Of a stretch of DNA of 64,000 nt, positions 56,101-64,000 are shown piece by piece. A model generated the notes under the pieces. The model made no database searches. It saw only the letters and a list, made by a program, of their open reading frames with translations, and had not been told where the DNA came from. Position numbers and translations under genes: made by a program. This DNA is from Leptasterias polaris. Taxonomy: Eukaryota > Echinodermata > Asteroidea > Forcipulatida > Asteriidae. Numbering within the stretch: the first letter of the stretch is position 1; each line of letters opens with the position of its first letter. The stretch is from the NCBI GenBank assembly GCA_037783415.1, contig JAZGTN010000011.1, positions 1,240,001-1,304,000 of the forward strand, written 5' to 3'.

Positions 56101-57322
56101 CTTTCTAAGGGTTCAGGAGCCACCTCTTCTTTGCTTTCTGCTGGTTCAGGGGCCACCTCTTTGGTTTCTACTGGTTCAGGGGCTACATTTTCTTTGCTTT
56201 CTACTGGTTCAGGGGCCTCTGTTGATTCTGTTTTGGGGGGTTCTACTTCAGACTGAAATTTGAGGTTAGAAATAAAATGCGACATAACAAATTAAGTTTT
56301 TCAATCAAGCAAAGCAAACGCAAAAACCAAATATACAAACAAACAAAATAAAACAAAACAAAATGTGAAGCTGGGTGTTAGAAACCTAATCAATTTGACT
56401 CGTTGATGGCCAAGAGTATTCCTAAAATCAATAGGAATCAAAATCTCCACTAGACTTTTTATGTGAAAATGACAATTTAAATATAACAATACTAGTAGGT
56501 CTCGAAGCTAAAACAAAATGCACGGCACAAAAAATATTTTTAAAAGACCAAATAACTTCTTCCTCTTTTAATATTTACTGAACTTTAAGGATGACGTTTG
56601 AACTTGAAAATATACAGTTACATGTAGCCTATTAGAAAATCTATATAAAGAGAGTTATGAAAAACACTAAACTGCAGGACTTGATCGGATGCGAGGTTAC
56701 TGGCCAGTGGTCTATTGATAAGTCCAGCCCTGCTTATATCCTTAGAATTTATATCACAAAGAATTTCCGTCTCGTTAAGAAAGAAAAAACTGAGTAACTC
56801 ATCGTTTTGCCAAAAACTGAATTGTGGTTAGCCTACTTTACTGGATAAATGCCACATTTTTCATTTTCAAGCAACTGTGTCCTCTTTAAGATGACAGAGA
56901 GGTGTGAGAAAATGCTTGTTTTACACCAGGTAAATAAATGGATTTTATGTAGAAAGTTGAAATCCTACATTGTTAACCACATTGTTATACAGAAGCTGGG
57001 AAATTTTCCTGTTGGATTGAAATTTTTGTTTCAAATACTAGAAGGGTTTAAAGATTTAAATGAAGCTATCCAGTGTGTGCAGAAATATCTGTTATTGCCA
57101 AAACAGCAGCGAGCCAACTTTGAAGTCGCCATACATTACCTGTGTTTCAGCTGCGGCCGGTTCATCTGTTTGCCTAGTCTCTTCACCAGTGGCTAATGTG
57201 GATTCAGCCGGAGTTGTGTCTTTACTTTCCTCAGTAGTGTCTTTAGTCTCTGCTGGAGTGGAGGCTACAGCAGCAGCAGGTTCCTCTGTCTTGGTCTCTT
57301 CGGCTGCTGCCAGACTTTCATT
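47160..57322 (-). CDS. Glu/Pro/Ala-rich low-complexity protein, 3' nine exons (5' end not found)
   Basis: Not recognised as a named family. Exons (transcript order): 57322-57140, 56252-55662, 55273-55193, 54626-54561, 54295-54218, 53032-52946, 49844-49776, 48895-48710, 47396-47160; 61, 197, 27, 22, 26, 29, 23, 62 and 78 codons, all phase 0-0, joined frame open to TAA (525 residues). Composition is dominated by E, P, A, K, T, S and V, with almost no aromatic residue or cysteine and no membrane segment, so it is probably disordered. The 197-codon exon holds about 16 units of APEPVESKEEV type; ESKEE fits the acidic S-x-x-E rule of casein kinase 2. Most exons end in Q at CAA|GTA. It resembles neurofilament-tail or MARCKS-like proteins only in composition. 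The C-terminus is ETNGPDVVEVAE. The start exon may be further right or outside the window. Exon-intron consistency across nine exons makes a real gene very likely. Confidence 0.85.
47592..47946. mobile_element. TTAA-flanked MITE, diverged subfamily copy
   Basis: TTAA at 47588-47591 and 47947-47950. The left end is AGGCCCTGTACACTATTGGT; the right end CCTGTATAATACCT is decayed. The interior has ACTTACATGATTTAAAGTAA, GTTTCTGAGAAATGAG and GAGCTCAAATTTTCACAGGT. In the last intron of the Glu/Pro-rich gene. Confidence 0.75.
48345..48491. mobile_element. MITE copy with one GGGCCC end, truncated
   Basis: GGATACCAGTCACAGATGGT, GGCTGGTAACCTTATTCTGG and GCTTTAAGCAGCTCTATGAA, ending in GGGCCC at 48486-48491. 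Same family as 42692-42886. The left end is not preserved. Intronic. Confidence 0.7.
48526..48701. mobile_element. MITE inserted directly next to a splice donor of the Glu/Pro-rich gene
   Basis: The left end is GGGGTCGATTTCATAGAGCT; the right end is GAGCTGCTTGAGC in inverse orientation, read as AGCAGCTCTATGAAATTGGG and finishing GGGCCC at 48701. On the gene strand the exon ends at 48710, the donor octamer GTACAGCA follows, and the element begins with the next base. Confidence 0.8.
49179..49202. repeat. GA microsatellite
   Basis: About 12 GA units followed by a short G-run, in an intron of the Glu/Pro-rich gene. Confidence 0.9.
50991..52411. mobile_element. non-autonomous DNA transposon with TA duplication and TATAAGCCGC subterminal repeats
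   Basis: TA at 50989-50990 and 52412-52413 flanks CCGTAATCTTCGGAATATAG (continuing GCCGC) and its exact inverse ending GAAGATTACGG. Inside both ends TATAAGCCGC units occur (51012, 51073 and 51087 on the left; 52323, 52339 and 52378 on the right). The 1421-base interior is richer in CpG than the surroundings, with a repeated TTCGTGACTACACRA...TGGAGCGT block at 51665-51692 and 51729-51755, and no transposase frame (longest 90 codons). TA duplication suggests the Tc1/mariner-pogo group, but the class is uncertain. It lies in the 3.1-kb intron of the Glu/Pro-rich gene. Confidence 0.88.
53306..53506. mobile_element. MITE with CAGAGCTGCCAAC ends
   Basis: CAGAGCTGCCAACATTTGCA at the left and GAGAGTTGGCAGCTCTG at the right. 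Interior: AATCAGGGAGATTTTGTACA and TTATCAGAACATG. A second copy is at 60158-60375. Intronic. Confidence 0.8.
55690..56225 (-). repeat. coding minisatellite, 30/33-bp units, in the largest exon of the Glu/Pro-rich gene
   Basis: Plus-strand units such as TTTGCTTTCTACTGGTTCAG alternate with GAGCTACCTC or GGGGCCACCTCTTC blocks; each encodes 10 or 11 residues of the APEPVESKEEV type. Blocks at about 55733-55850 and 55820-55930 are near-identical, showing recent expansion. The unit length is always a multiple of three, as expected when the reading frame is kept by selection. Confidence 0.9.
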
Positions 57323-57633
57323 CTGAAGATAATGAAAGGATAATGAAAGAATAATGAAATAATGCGTTCAGTCGGGTAAACATGTTGCATTCATGTAATA
57401 AAGACACGACCTCTGTTAACCAATATCTTCTCCTTGCCTCATTAGGGTTTTTCCAGTGTACGTAAGTGCACTTTTAAAACTAAAACCACATTCCCCTTTT
57501 CAAATTTACAATTCCAGACCATAGTGCTACTTAACATCTGATCATAGTGCTTAATATATAAAAAATTATCTCATAAGCCCTGCTTAGTGCTGACTATACA
57601 ATAAGCGTGGGAAAAGGTATGCTAACTTGCTGG

Positions 57634-57700
57634 GCCCAATATCATAGAGCTGATCCAGCAGAAAAATGTGCTCAGTAATTTCCTGCTAAGCCGAAAAACG
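57634..57700. mobile_element. end fragment of the GGGCCCAATTTCAT MITE family
   Basis: GGGCCCAATATCATAGAGCT, then CAGCAGAAAAATGTGCTCAG and TTTCCTGCTAAGC as in 48526-48701; truncated by an AAAAACGAAAAAC run. Confidence 0.6.
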
Positions 57701-57929
57701 AAAAACGAAAAACCAAAAAAATAATAAAAAGCAGAAAACTTGTCCCACAAGGAAGGATATACACATCTATACCTTTAGTCATGAAAAAGAATAACCACAC
57801 TATCACATAAATTTGTTGTCTTTTTCAGTGTCCAGTTGTACGTTTTTACAAATATATACAATTTTACATTTATGTGCACCTACAATCCTACACCATGTAC
57901 ATGTACTATGTATATGTAGGACTACATTC

Positions 57930-58017
57930 AGTTTGCGGTGTATCTACTTTGCTGTGTAGATTTTGTTCTTTGAGAACTTGTCTTGCTATTTATTCTACTG
58001 ACAGCAGAGTAGATTTT
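57930..58017 (+). repeat. repeat, inverted relative of 46663-46745
   Basis: TTTGTTCTTTGAGAACTTGT, CTTGCTATTTATTCTACTGA and CAGCAGAGTAGATTTT. TTTGAGAACTTGT is part of a short internal stem with TTCTTTGAGAA. Confidence 0.8.
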
Positions 58018-59091
58018 TGAATTCGGGAGACTACTTATTTCTGAAAAGAACTGTCCTGCTTTAGGCCTACTACCTTGGCAGAAAGTAGGAAATCAGCCGG
58101 GACTACTATTTTGGCTTAGTGGATCGAGGGGACTTCTCGTTATTAACTTCACTGCTGCGGAGTGAGTTCTTATGGTCTCAACATTTCGACTAACCTGCTC
58201 TAGTCACTGCAGTTTGACTACAAGGTTTCAGGTTTATTTTCCATACCATTAGGCAGTACAATATAAGGGGAAAAATAATTATCGGAACTTATTAATAGTA
58301 TGGGGCGGTCAGACAAGAAGCCTAAGCTTGTACAAGGTCTGGCCACTTCGTAAAAGATACATATAAATAATAGTTACAATCATGAGTTTCCAAATAAATA
58401 AGCAATCATTATTATATATGCTATTGTTATTAAATAATTTAATTTAATAAAGTCATAACCTGATAAGTCAATAAATACAATGTTGAAGATAAATAAATAG
58501 CCATCTTTAACTAAAGGATTTCAGTAATTGTGTCACATGGCAATCCAATTAATAATTATCTAAAGCTCCTAGTTATCATTAACCACATTAAGAAGAAGTT
58601 TCTTATACTTATAGTACTTCTTACATGCTCTAATTGAAGTCAGTGGGCAGGAAGATCGAATTTGGTTCCAAAGAAATGATGCTAGACTCAAAAATGTAGT
58701 GAGTTGGATTTATATCTCATGATAACAAGCTGGAACACAATAAAGATAAGGTCAGCTCTTCAATTTAATCTTAATGGCTATACATTACAGAGCAAGAACT
58801 CCAGACTGTGAGCATTAGCATTCATCCTAATTGCCTCTCTATCAATGTGGATCTTCAGATACCACCTTATCAGTCAGCTTTGCTAATCACTTCACTTAGT
58901 TTTACTACATGTAGCCTCATAATAGAGCAAGCTGGCATCATGGTCATCACATCTCCATTCTACTAACATACATAAAATTACATCAGGGTTCCCACCAGTT
59001 TTGTTTTTTTTAGACTCAAGGAGATCATGGACAGGAAACTATGCAAGGTCATCCTAAACATGCAGTTGCAATGAAGCCACCCTGTATAGAA

Positions 59092-59290
59092 GATGTGACC
59101 TCTGACGTCATTTGAAAATCATAACATGATGCGCGCGCATGTCGCCGGGCAAAACCTTTGTGTACTTGACAGCCAGCTAGAAAGTACACGCAATAATACC
59201 ATGACTACGCGTCTTTTTGCCCGGCGGAACATGACTTGGACAACAGACTTGTCAACAGAGGGCGGTTTGAATGTAAACAGAGGTCACATC
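59092..59290. mobile_element. 199-bp MITE with GATGTGACCTCTG ends
   Basis: GATGTGACCTCTG at 59092-59104 and its exact inverse CAGAGGTCACATC at 59278-59290. An inner pair GCCGGGCAAAA / TTTTGCCCGGC also inverts. Confidence 0.8.
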
Positions 59291-60157
59291 GTCTATTGCT
59301 CTTTGCTCTACAGTGCAATCAGCTGTGAGATATTCCATCAACTTCTTTTTGATGAGGATTCTATAAATTAAAAAAACTGTTCCTGTGTGTGTTGTGTTGT
59401 CATACAGTCTTCTACCATTAAACTTTGTTTGCATTTATACTACAGGTCGTTTTGGTTGGTTAGCAGTTTGCAACAGCTAATTCTTTTTTTCTTAGTTCTA
59501 AAATAAGAACGTTTTGTCTTAACTGCTATTTTAATTGTATCTGTGCCGGATTGTAAAGCAAAAAAAAATCAAAAAATGTGCATACATCTACTGCTATACA
59601 CAGGAGACACAAGTAAAACTCATCATAACAAAACGCCTTCTCTTTACTAAATTGACAAAGACAACCTTTTGTAACATTTGGCGATAGCGTAGCACTAAAG
59701 TGGCACCGTATCAAGCTACTGTATATTGTTACATTCCCAATGTTACGTAATACACCTGAAAACGCCCATTGCTACACAATGCGACTATCGTATAGCCAAG
59801 ACAATTATTTCCCGCTATACTGCGAAGCGCGGGAAATATTTAATCCCAGGAGCATGATTGTCAACAATATCTCTGGACACATTCTTGATTTGAATAAAAA
59901 GAGATGTCCTGGCAGGGCTTAAATGATATCCCACTAAGATTACAGTTTAATTTGGGGTAGATTTACGTGGGTAAGTGTTGGGTCCAGCACGCCTTGCTGA
60001 GGACCACCTTAGGAGACTGGCATTACTTGTTAATTTTTTCTAAAACATGTGTTAAATTTAGTCGCGGGTTGTACAGCTCTTCTATTTTAAAATACAAACC
60101 TAGAATCAATGCAATTTACGCAATAAAACGATCTTATTACATTACTGTTATGTACAG

Positions 60158-60375
60158 AGCTGCAGCTGCCAGCCGAGCCATGCCAACATTTGCATCAAGC
60201 AATCAGGGAGATTTTGTACAACAATCAGGGAGATATTTAGACTTACGTGTACAATTAACATAAATAGAGAAAAAAAAAATCCATTAAATCAGGGAGATTT
60301 TCAAATTTGCTCATCAGAACATGGAAAGGTTGCTTTGTACTTTCTGTACAATTGGGGAGAGTTGGCAGCTCTGCA
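60158..60375. mobile_element. MITE with CAGAGCTGCC ends, second copy
   Basis: CAGAGCTGCAGCTGCC at the left and GGAGAGTTGGCAGCTCTG at the right; AATCAGGGAGATTTTGTACA and CTCATCAGAACATGG inside, as in 53306-53506. Confidence 0.75.
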
Positions 60376-60504
60376 TGTAGCCCATGCATGTCATGGCTCC
60401 ACTGTGGGCCCACACAACATTACATTTGTGTACATCTCGACTTGTTGACAAGTCGTTAATGTTTGTCGCGTCGATTGTCAAGTCGCATGGTGGTAGCGTA
60501 ATAA

Positions 60505-60620
60505 AGACTGCTCTCGCGAGATCACTGCTCTCCCGCGAAGTTTTGCTGGCTGCCGACACACCAGTCGTGAGAGCAGTAGTCTCGCGCAAAGCAGCCCTCT
60601 CGCGGGATATTACGAGAGAG
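60505..60620. promoter_or_regulatory. CpG-rich TCTCGCG cluster, possible promoter
   Basis: The palindrome TCTCGCGAGA at 60513-60522 is a known vertebrate CpG-promoter motif. TCCCGCGAAG, GTCTCGCGCAAA and CTCTCGCGGGA follow within 100 bases. It is embedded in AT-rich DNA about 3.2 kb upstream of the last recognised exon of the minus-strand Glu/Pro-rich gene. It could instead be a repeat-derived palindrome. Confidence 0.3.
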
Positions 60621-61056
60621 CCGTTTTGCTATCACCGCGACAGACATAGTGTACATCCAGTGTAGGAGAACCAATTATTCCCTGGAATGGCCAAATCTGT
60701 TCCGTCTACCATTACTAGTTTTCCTATTAACATGGCTAAGGGCTGCCATTCCATCTGTTACAGTATATCATCATTTCGATTGTTTTTAAGCAATCTATTT
60801 TCCAGTAACTGTCAAATTGAATTAGTTGAATTTACTATTAAATACTACATGTAAACATTTAAACAAACACTGTACATATGTATGTAGCTTGTCTTAATCC
60901 TACATTTTACATAAACATGTCCAAAGTTAACATGTACAAACTACAACATGATTAAGTGTAATGTGGGCGCATTTATGCAGTCAGCTTTCTAAGAAAATGA
61001 GGGAAAACTGTAAGATGACTGCTACATACAATTTAGCCAGGGCCAAGAATCCCTTT

Positions 61057-62942
61057 CAGCCCTGATACTACACGACGGCAACGACGGCAATTGCCGTCGA
61101 TGCCCCAACCGATTGCCGCAATGCCCTTTAAAAATCCCACTTTCCACGGCAATTGTTGCCGTGCCCTTTTTTTGTTATTGCCGCCGTGCCCTTTCTCCTG
61201 AAAAAAATATATTAAACGATATTCTGCATGCGACATAAATCTCAAAAAATGACACCGAAAATGAGCTGAAATATAGCGACTGTCAAAACTTCCGATGTCT
61301 GTGTGATCTATCTGCAGATCCCACAAAAGAAATTAACGCAACGAACAACTTACCTCTCATCACACAGTACACGCACGCACCGACGAAAACCATTGAGCAT
61401 GCACGTGTATGTACATATCATGTATGTACATGTACGGTGAAATAGTCTGGTAAAATAAGCTTCGACCGTCGACGTCACGTGTATGCAGCACTGCGCGTGA
61501 ACAGCCCATCCGAGTCGGTAACCCAGACATTGTTTCAACCTCGTACGCGCTGAGTATTCGACCCAGCAGGTGGGACTGTGCGAAAAAGAAAAACAACCGA
61601 GAAGGAGTGTGTAAGAAGTTGTTGTTAAATGCAGGCAGCATGCAGCCGGCTTGTTTGTTTTGGCTTGGGTGATGCGTCCGCCGATGACCCGACAGTCCGA
61701 AGTTAGTTACTTTTTTTGATATTCAGAAGCTTCAACATGCCGTATCAGGAAAGAACCAAGCAAAAAAAATTATCCCAACTAAATGTTGCAGCATCAAAAT
61801 GCTGCAAATTGGACACCTTTTTCAGGTAAGTTTTTTTTATGTCAGTTTTTTTCGTTTTTATTTTTTCGTGTTTGGTATTTTATTAAGGCACGATTTGCAT
61901 ACATTACATGTCTGTAGATATTTTAGCAACCTTGTTGAACGACATGCCAAACAAAAACCGGTAATTAAAGATCCATTTCTTTTTATAAATTGCCCAATAA
62001 TAATAATACTAATAGTTTAGATTTCTGGTTAGTGAAAAATCTGGTTTAAAATTATTGAATGCATAAAACTTGTTTAAAATTAAGAAAACTGGAACTGGAT
62101 TAAACTACATCAACAATTTGCTACAGGTCTTATCAATATTTATTTATAGTTTGATTCAAAGAAAACGTGTTTTTAATACAAATTTAAATTTCAAATTATG
62201 ATATTTCTAATAAAAAAGGATTGCTTACAGAATCAGACTGTTTACAATTAAACAATAACATTGTGGTTTTCCTTATTTAACACAACAAGCTACTCTTAAA
62301 TTTCCCAGGAGACCTAACCCCATCCTGGTATCGGATGCTGATGCAGATGTTGAGAAAGCCTCATCAAGTGTCGTCAATGACCTATCTAACAAGGACAACC
62401 TTGCAGTTGGATCTGTATTGACATCAGTAGTGGAAGTGTCCAAAAGGACCATGTGAATAATAACATAATCATAACAAAAGAAAAATGTGTAAGAGTAAAG
62501 CAAATTACTGGGCATATGTATTTTTGACAACTGTTTATTCCTGAGAACGAAATGCAAACAACTTAAAATGCACATAATTCCTTTTTTTTATTTTTAAGTC
62601 AAACATAAAGATGAGGATGAATCGCAACATACTTCTTAGAAAATGAAAGATTTGACCATCATAAATTTGTATGCAATGTTTAAAGACGAATAAACTACGT
62701 GTACAGTATGTCATGAAGGAAGTAAGCAGAACAGAATAACTGAGTGGTGTGTATTTATTGTGTAAGATTGTATTATTTATGAAATATGTGTTTTTTCAAA
62801 AATTGCCTTGGTGCCCTTTGCAAATTTTTGCAATCGCCTTGATGCCCTTTGGAATTTTTGAAAATTGCCTTGGTGCCCTAAATTTTTACAAAAAGTCAAG
62901 GCAAAACTGCCTTGCCCCTTTCAAGCTGAAGTATCAGGGCTG
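61057..62942. mobile_element. hAT-like element with 13-bp inverted ends and subterminal GCCC-type repeats
   Basis: CAGCCCTGATACT at 61057-61069 is exactly inverted at 62930-62942. Beside the left end are ATTGCCGTCGATGCCC, GATTGCCGCAATGCCCTTTA and TTGCCGTGCCCTTT; beside the right end, TTGCCTTGGTGCCCTTTG three times with variation. Such subterminal repeats bind transposase in hAT elements, and hAT ends start CAG. No 8-base target duplication is visible. The interior holds a CpG-richer region at 61365-61690 and a small spliced candidate gene. Confidence 0.6.
61737..62456 (+). CDS. candidate two-exon small gene, 78 residues, inside the hAT-like element
   Basis: Exon 1, 61737-61825, runs from ATG to AG with donor GTAAGT; exon 2, 62309-62456, follows TTTCCCAG and ends at TGA. 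Phases match (2 then 1), and neither exon contains a stop. The protein starts MPYQERTKQKKLSQLN, continues to KLDTFF at the junction, then RPNPILVSDADADVEKASSS and ends SVVEVSKRTM. A lysine-rich start followed by KLxxFF is reminiscent of the N-termini of hAT-type transposase and ZMYM-like proteins, by style only. AATAAA follows at 62689-62694, and a CpG-richer region with GACGTCACGTG lies upstream near 61470. It may be a truncated transposase N-terminus or a stray open frame. Confidence 0.4.
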
Positions 62943-64000
62943 CCTTGTTATGAATGATTTACAAAACACCACATTTTAGGCATATCACGCATTTATAAAT
63001 GTTTCAGATGATTTCAACATCAATGTCCGAACGTACAACTATAGTAACAAATTCAAAATCTAACAAAAAAGAACCTAGGCATTGTTGAACAATAAAAACA
63101 AAACAAATAAGGACTGTACCACAACATCTGTGTTTGACCAACAGAAAGGCCACAGATGGGACAACAAAAGAAAATTGTTAAAGTACAAATTTAACTCTTA
63201 CACACAGAAGTGTTGAGAAATGTTTCATCATCAAAACTTCATGGTTCTAGATATTATCAAGAGTAATATAGTAAGAAAAGAAAAAAGAAAACGAGGATAA
63301 CATGTGACATGTGAAGCGCTTATCACAGAGATAGCATTACTGGGGGGAAAAAACGGGGAAAAACCCCAACAACAACAACAACAACCACAAAAAACACTAA
63401 TAAAATTCCCTAACCAACAGGAAATTTTCCCAATCTTAAAGTTTGACCTCAATTCTTAAGATGCATGTAAATCAAGACCAAGTCAACACAAACTGACATT
63501 TCCACCAATTGATTAGAAGTTGAAACACAAGTGTCCAGCCACCATAGCCTCCAAGCATTGGTCTAATTGCATTTGTCATTATTATTAAATCTGTCATGGA
63601 ATTCACTGGTGAGCTAACACCCTTCAGATTCACTACCTGCTGTCACAAAGGTGAAACGATCATGGGTACTTCGCTTGGTTTACCTTTCACATTTTAAAGT
63701 CATAGTATAAGTCATCAGCTCTGTAATTATCTGATGACTGGCTGTTTTTATGCCATCCAGACCGGCTAATTACATTTTCTCATATTTGTGTCAGGGCAAG
63801 TAAGCACTACTTGAATTCTCAACAACACAATTCAATTGCCAATTTAATTTCTGTAATCATAGTATAAGAAATTATAATCAAAATATTTTTCATTTTTTAA
63901 ACATGTTCGTGCATATGATGTACACTTTGTTCAATAGTACTGAAATTACAATGAATAACAACTTTCACAGGTTGATTCTTGTAAAAAGAATGCTTACATT
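62943..64000. other. AT-rich tail of the window, no feature recognised
   Basis: An ACAACA run at 63368-63385 is the only simple repeat. No SINE, MITE ends or coding block were recognised on either strand. Confidence 0.5.

Larger units (their letters stand above)
57323..61056. other. region 5' of the last recognised Glu/Pro-rich exon; repeats and a CpG cluster
   Basis: No further coding exon was recognised. Contents: MITE fragment 57634-57700, repeat 57930-58017, MITE 59092-59290, MITE 60158-60375, and a CpG-rich patch 60430-60620 with TCTCGCGAGA. The stretches 58020-59090 and 60620-61056 show nothing that can be named. A small upstream exon with ordinary composition could easily have been missed. 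Confidence 0.4.

Noticed and set aside
55630..56263. Long plus-strand frames over the repeat exon (199-208 codons, FAFYWFRS or SSLLSTGSGA repeats)
   Set aside because: They are antisense shadows of the minus-strand Glu/Pro-rich exon, whose phase-consistent splice sites favour the minus strand.
57060..57326. Plus-strand 88-codon frame (SSVCLVSSPVANVDSAGV)
   Set aside because: It is the complement of the minus-strand exon 57322-57140.

Overview
This is an intron-rich, AT-rich animal nuclear DNA window. It most likely comes from an echinoderm, and the interspersed repeats look like those of sea stars (Asteroidea). That placement is inference from repeat style plus the presence of an ALK/LTK receptor kinase and a vertebrate-like UGT gene. 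There is no operon structure and no prokaryotic, CRISPR or recognisable viral content. All gene models below were assembled by hand from conserved peptide blocks and GT/AG junctions with matching reading phase.

Layout. (1) 295-9921, plus strand: the 3' two-thirds of an ALK/LTK-family receptor tyrosine kinase, ten exons from the last extracellular cysteines to the stop codon; its 5' exons lie left of the window. (2) 9922-16713: intergenic, with LINE tails, a foldback element and two TTAA-flanked piggyBac-type MITEs. (3) 21469-16714, minus strand: a complete four-exon UDP-glucuronosyltransferase with signal peptide, catalytic His/Asp, donor-sugar signature, membrane anchor and KxKxx tail. Its second intron holds a 1.4-kb minisatellite with a 27-bp unit. 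(4) 21470-26977: intergenic, with a 55-bp-unit minisatellite and MITEs. (5) 34825-27021, minus strand: a complete seven-coding-exon AMP-activated protein kinase beta subunit of 269 residues, with a separate 5' UTR exon boundary. (6) 34896-47131: intergenic, with a large foldback element, a LINE reverse-transcriptase C-terminal fragment and several MITEs. (7) 57322-47160, minus strand: the last nine recognisable exons of a gene for a Glu/Pro/Ala/Lys-rich, low-complexity, probably disordered protein. Every internal exon is phase 0-0 and every donor is a weak GTA-type site. (8) 57323-64000: no conserved gene; MITEs, a CpG-rich TCTCGCG cluster, and a hAT-like element with 13-bp inverted ends that encloses a tiny spliced 78-codon candidate gene.

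The genes are unrelated in function (receptor signalling, xenobiotic conjugation, energy sensing, unknown structural protein) and are not expected to act as a unit. The most unusual content is the modular, weakly spliced Glu/Pro-rich gene, the small candidate gene inside the hAT-like element, the tandemly duplicated splice donor in the AMPK beta gene, and a dense, nested MITE landscape in which two elements sit 8-9 bases inside an intron next to a splice donor.
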